In this document: positions 59,318 through 64,000 of the stretch, piece after piece
How positions within the stretch are numbered: the stretch's first letter is position 1
How the letters are laid out: the number at the start of each line of letters is the position of its first letter
Assembly: GCF_048771995.1 (NCBI RefSeq)
Contig: NC_133063.1
Span: 23,029,810-23,093,809, forward strand
Length of the DNA stretch: 64,000 bases
Source: Taeniopygia guttata
Lineage: Eukaryota > Chordata > Aves > Passeriformes > Estrildidae
Direction: 5' to 3'
The notes under the pieces: generated by a model
The model's database searches: none
Told to the model about the DNA's origin: nothing
The model's input: the letters and a program-made list of their open reading frames with translations, nothing else
Made by a program: the position numbers and the translations under genes

Positions 59318-62300
59318 TTATAGTCTACCATGTGAGCCTGTGAACAAACTTGCAAGAGCAAACATTACTATGAATCCTATGGTAAAGGCAGCCAGGAGAC
59401 ATCTGTCCCTTCTTCCACAAATCTTGTTCTACACTAGGAAGAAAAAAAAAAACCAGAAATTACCAGAATTAAATTAGGAGGCAAAGCGAATGTTAGGCTT
59501 TCTTTAGGATAGCTTCACAACATTGGTAGAAATGCAAGTCTATATCAATTTTCCATGGTATTTTTTTTCTTCCGTCATCATTTGTCTCCTATATGAATTT
59601 CTGACAGTAGGTTTTCAGTAACACTTACTCACATAATTACAATAAGGACAAAATAGCCATAAAAATTAAAAGTAATTCTGTGCTATTTTAGTTGCAAACA
59701 CTAAATTTCATCCCTGTATAATCAGTAGTTTTATGAATAACATTTCAGGCAAGACTGTCATTCTGAATAAAAAAATATTTTGAGGGCTTAAAGTAGAATG
59801 AAACAGGATTAAAGCTGGATGTATTTGTGTTTGTTAAGAGCACTGATCAGAGTCTCCATTAAGTCCCATGAACTACATTATCTTCTTTTCTATTTCTATG
59901 ATGTGTGTGATTTTAATTTTTCTAATTCAAAGAATATACTAACAAAACCCCCTGTGCCTAAGCTTGATGTTTCGAACTTTCCTGGTCTGCTTCAAAAGTG
60001 AAATCACTTGACAAAAGTGAAATCACATTTGACAAAAATGTCAAATACAAAATTCAATCAAATACACTGGCATCCAAGAAATCCACTTTGTGTCTACAAA
60101 TTTTAGGCTCTTGGCTACTGTGACAGCAGTGAAAACTGTAACATTTAGAACACTTTTTCTCCACTATGGTCAGAATAAGTTATAAAACAATTTATCCAAT
60201 GAGTGCTTCTAATCTTCATAGTTTTTGCTAGATGCAAATAATATAAATGTGACCTAAGATTGGTTTAGTCTTCTTTGGTTATCACTATACTGTATCACTG
60301 CAGTCTGAAAGATACAGCTTTAAAACCAGAGGACTAACAGCAAAGTGAGTTTTATTTGAAAAGGTCCTTAAAACTAACTGTGACTGCCTAGGCTCATTAA
60401 ATCTATTCTTTTACTGTCTTTCTCTTAGATGAAAGCTTTTTAGACCCATTTATCTGGAAAATTTTAATGTAATTGAAATAACCACCAGAACTACCAGGAA
60501 TGAATCCTTTATGTTATTGTCTTCATTTTGATTTCTTTAGCTTAAATGGAACAGATTGTCAAAGTCAAGGGGCACATGTGCTAACTTTTTTATTTAAATT
60601 AATTATTCTTATGATGAATAGAGCTGTCTGCAAGGCCCATTTTTTGTGCATTGAGAAATGCAAACAGCAACAACGACAACTCTTCAGTAAAAACTATAAC
60701 TCAAATAGCAAGATGAAGCATTTTGCTGGTGTCCACACTGTCATTGTTTCCAAAATGGTACTTCTTCTGTTTAGAATCTTCTGCTCACTTTCAGTTTTTT
60801 GCTATTATCATGTAAAAACCCCCAAAACACAGGATGCAGAAATCACAGTGAATTAACTAACAGTCTAGTTCTGCTTCTGAGAAATGTCTTTCAGTTTCTT
60901 CCAGAGTTTCATTGTGTGAGAACCATTTTCTATTTTGATACCAGAAGTACCAGCTGTATTTTCAGTCATTCACAGTTCTTGGTTTCCTCTCTGAGCTGAA
61001 AAATTCATTTCCCATATATACATATATTAGTGTAGATAGATAGGTATAGATACATAACAATGTATGTGGAATTCTCAACGCCTTTCTTTCCTGATTTTTG
61101 ATATTCTACCTGTTTGTCATCCACAAAAAGGAATGAAGGAGGGAGGCAGGCATAATGAGAAGCATAGAGATTACAGACTTCATTCTAGGAGAATATGGCT
61201 TCCAGACTGGTGTTCTGTTATCTTTGACATACAGTGCCATAACTCTTCCCAATTCTATGATTTTGTTATCAAGACACAGCTGGTCAGCAGTGCCTACTTT
61301 GGAATTGTGAGGTAGGAATGGAGCCTGAGGGAGCCTACAGTATAAGCAAGTGGTACACTTTTCTCTAGCTGAGTACAGTTACCTTGAAACCTGCAGCATC
61401 TTTGATGCTCAGTTCCCTTCCTTGGAGTGGGTCTATAGGACTCAGCACATAGACTTACAAGTCACCTGAGAAGATACCTGGCAGCAGCATTCTCTTCTTT
61501 GTGAGCAGATCCTGTCTCACGAGGTGAAACAGATGTCTTCAAATGCCTTTCAAGGAGAGCAGTGTGGTTCCCTCCAGCTTTAATTGTCAGAATGTTATGT
61601 GATATAACTTCACCTGCACAAACAGAGGAGCGTGGAGAAACAAAGCAGGTGTGGAAGACCAAGAACACACTGCACTGCCATATCTAGGCCCATCACAGGA
61701 CTCATTAACACATCATCTTCCTGAGTCCAGAAGAGTTCAGGGGAACAAATACAAATGGGAACCCAAGAACACAGAAAGGCCTCCCTGTTTTGGTCTTTCC
61801 CAGAGCTGTTTCAGGAGAGGCCCAGGTGCTTTGTCCAGGCATTAAATTCTTTATTGTTCAGACATGAAACCCTTCAAGAAAAATCAATTCCAGAGCACCT
61901 TTCAGACTGCATGGTCACTGCCAAAGGGAAACAGGACATATTACAGAATGCACAACAGCATTTTGGGAAAAGTCTACCTATGGGATATATAGTGCAGGAA
62001 CCACAGGAAAGGAAAGGGAATGGATTTTAATGATTTGAGAGAAACAAGAGTGGGAAAATAGAGGAATAAGTTTACGGAAAAGGATCAATTAAGTGTAAAC
62101 CCTTTGCTGGGAAAAGTGAACTAGGAAACCTACTGTATCACAAACATTTACATGCTATTAAGTCAAAGGTTGAAAAAAACCTTCAAAATAAGTGAAAAGA
62201 ATTTACAATATGCAACAAGTCTAATAAGTTATAGAGGATAAGTTAAATGTATGTTTTCCTCTAAAATGGGAGAGAGAAGACTGTGTTGGTCTTGTGAGTT

Positions 62301-64000
62301 ACTCTTAGACAGCAAATACTGTTCTGTAATCCACTTCTTCTATTCCCCACCTTGCGTTAATAGGTGTCTTTTCTTTGCAGAGTTAACTAGGATGGTTAAC
62401 CGGTTGCCCCTCTCAGCCAGTTTGATAAACTCCATTTTATGGATTGAACTCCATATTTTGCAAAACCAAAGCAACAATTTCTAGTGCCTTCACTGAATTC
62501 CCTCTGTGTTCCCAGAAGAGGCAGAAGTTCTGTACAACCTACATGCAAGAGATCAGAAAAGCTGACTCTGCAGCGTAAGAAACCAAGAAATATATCTTAA
62601 AGACTGAGCATAGCAAGGGCAAATTACAATCTAATAGATTGCTGTTGAGCTCATCTAACAGATTGCTGTTTCATAAAGGGTGTTATTGGTTTAATCCATG
62701 TAGTGTAATTTTATCCCTGATGTAATACATATGCAGCAGCAATAAAACTCACTAAATGTCCTCACTCAAATCATGGTATGCAAATTTAAAACAGAAATGC
62801 AAGTAAGGGTGAAAGGCATTTCTAATAATTCATAGCTTGGCTTTGTTTAATTTTGTTCTAATACTTAAAGAGACTGGCCCTGCCAGATTCAGCAGAGTTT
62901 TTAGGTATAAGAAAGACTGATACTTTTTTTTTTAATTTTAAGATGCTACTCTATTTTCTTTCATGAAGAAAAATGTCTCACTGTCCCATTATGGGTTGCA
63001 GACCAAGCTCTGAAGTGCATTTCAGGAGTTTTTATAATTTTGCTCAATTTGTTCAATATTAAATCCATAAAGATAAATTCAAAATCAAGAACAAAATTCT
63101 CATAGCACTTATTGTTACAGTCTGCTGCTATATAATTTTATACAGCATAAAACTGTTCATATTAGGAATGTTTATTGTGGATTTTGCAAGCACTGTAGGC
63201 CACCCTTTCCCTCCCCCTCCCCGTCTCCTTCTCTCACCTCACAAAAAAGACATTTAAAGACTGAGTTTTATGGTTATATAACTACTACCTAAGAAGGTAA
63301 ATTTTATATATTTTATATTCTTGGGCATTTTCCATATCTAGTGCTTCTTCCCTTGTTATTGCTATTATAGGGACCTCAATATAATGTCGTGAAGACATTA
63401 CTTTTGCACTTCAACACACACATCTGGTAAATTTCTAAGTATGTGCACTTATTAAATCATACTGATTTGGGGAGTATCACAAGTATCACTTTCCTCATAC
63501 AACTGTCCTTCTGTCATTTCTTACACTCATGACCACAATGGCTTAGCTGCAGATGACTTAAATCATCTGGTTAAAGAATTTCAAGTTGGTAGAAGGTCCT
63601 CTGAAAGGGCCAGACTGCCAAATAGGAAACATTATACTGAGGGACCCAGAAGGAATTTAAGCTACACATAATTTTTTAAACAGACTTAAGCTTTGAGATC
63701 CTTGAGGTTTCAACTCAGAAACCTTCATTTACATAATGAAGACATTAAAAATAAGCAACTTCTTTTATTTATCTAAATTTCTCATCTTATGTCTTAAGCT
63801 TATTTTATTGACAACAGTGTACACTAAACCCACATTTACTGGAAGTTCACATTTTTCTCAGGAGATTCACTTTATGCCTTCTAGAGTCTATACATTTCTG
63901 TGTCTTGAATGCTATGAATATGTTTAAGATAAAAATAAAAAAGTTTCATTTCAGAACTAAAGACTGAGTTTAATTCCACTGTTATCTGAATTGTCAAGCT
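59318..64000. other. No gene recognised
   Basis: AT-rich unique DNA to the end of the window. Short open frames only. A pyrimidine tract lies at about 63200-63240. Confidence 0.45.

Noticed and set aside
1-64000. tRNA, rRNA, CRISPR arrays or bacterial-type operons
   Set aside because: None was seen; the sequence is vertebrate in every respect.

Overview
This is vertebrate nuclear DNA, almost certainly from a bird and most likely a songbird. There are no operons or bacterial signals. Genes are split by introns with GT/AG sites, CpG islands sit in an AT-rich background, CR1 LINE fragments are scattered throughout, and the LTR families look avian. The one clear single-copy gene is FAM174A (+ strand, exon 1 at 29929-30257, exon 2 at 34981-35115). 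This gene is Z-linked in birds, so the window is probably from a Z chromosome (inference).

Layout. 1-25 kb is a GC-richer, repeat-dense block of broken or partial gene-family copies. It holds a PIM-kinase-like fragment (3266-3815, -), a CpG island with an ETS-type motif followed by a degenerate ~48-bp minisatellite (4100-5470), a 5'-truncated HSF5-like gene (7045-10845, +), and one intact PAK-kinase-like exon (24163-24300, -). Between them lie several solo LTRs and a fossil gammaretrovirus-like (ERV1) gag-pro-pol on the minus strand (about 16.6-21.0 kb), itself interrupted by two LTR insertions. 25-29 kb is a quiet stretch with an AATAG microsatellite and an old CR1 tail. 29.4-35.1 kb is the FAM174A promoter, CpG island, exon 1, intron 1 (with a CR1 copy) and exon 2. 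35-64 kb is AT-rich intron or intergenic DNA with eroded CR1 and LTR remnants. I could not fix the terminal FAM174A exon; candidates are listed.

The genes do not form one pathway. The main pattern is a contrast between a conserved membrane-protein gene and an upstream zone that has collected copies of dispersed families (PIM, HSF5, PAK) together with retroviral insertions. The HSF5-like gene stands out. Its exon 1 encodes most of an HSF DNA-binding domain, and its last three exons join in phase to a stop, yet its first ~25 codons are missing next to an LTR. The most unexplained structure is the CpG island that reads into a 48-bp repeat array duplicated as a ~0.56-kb block.
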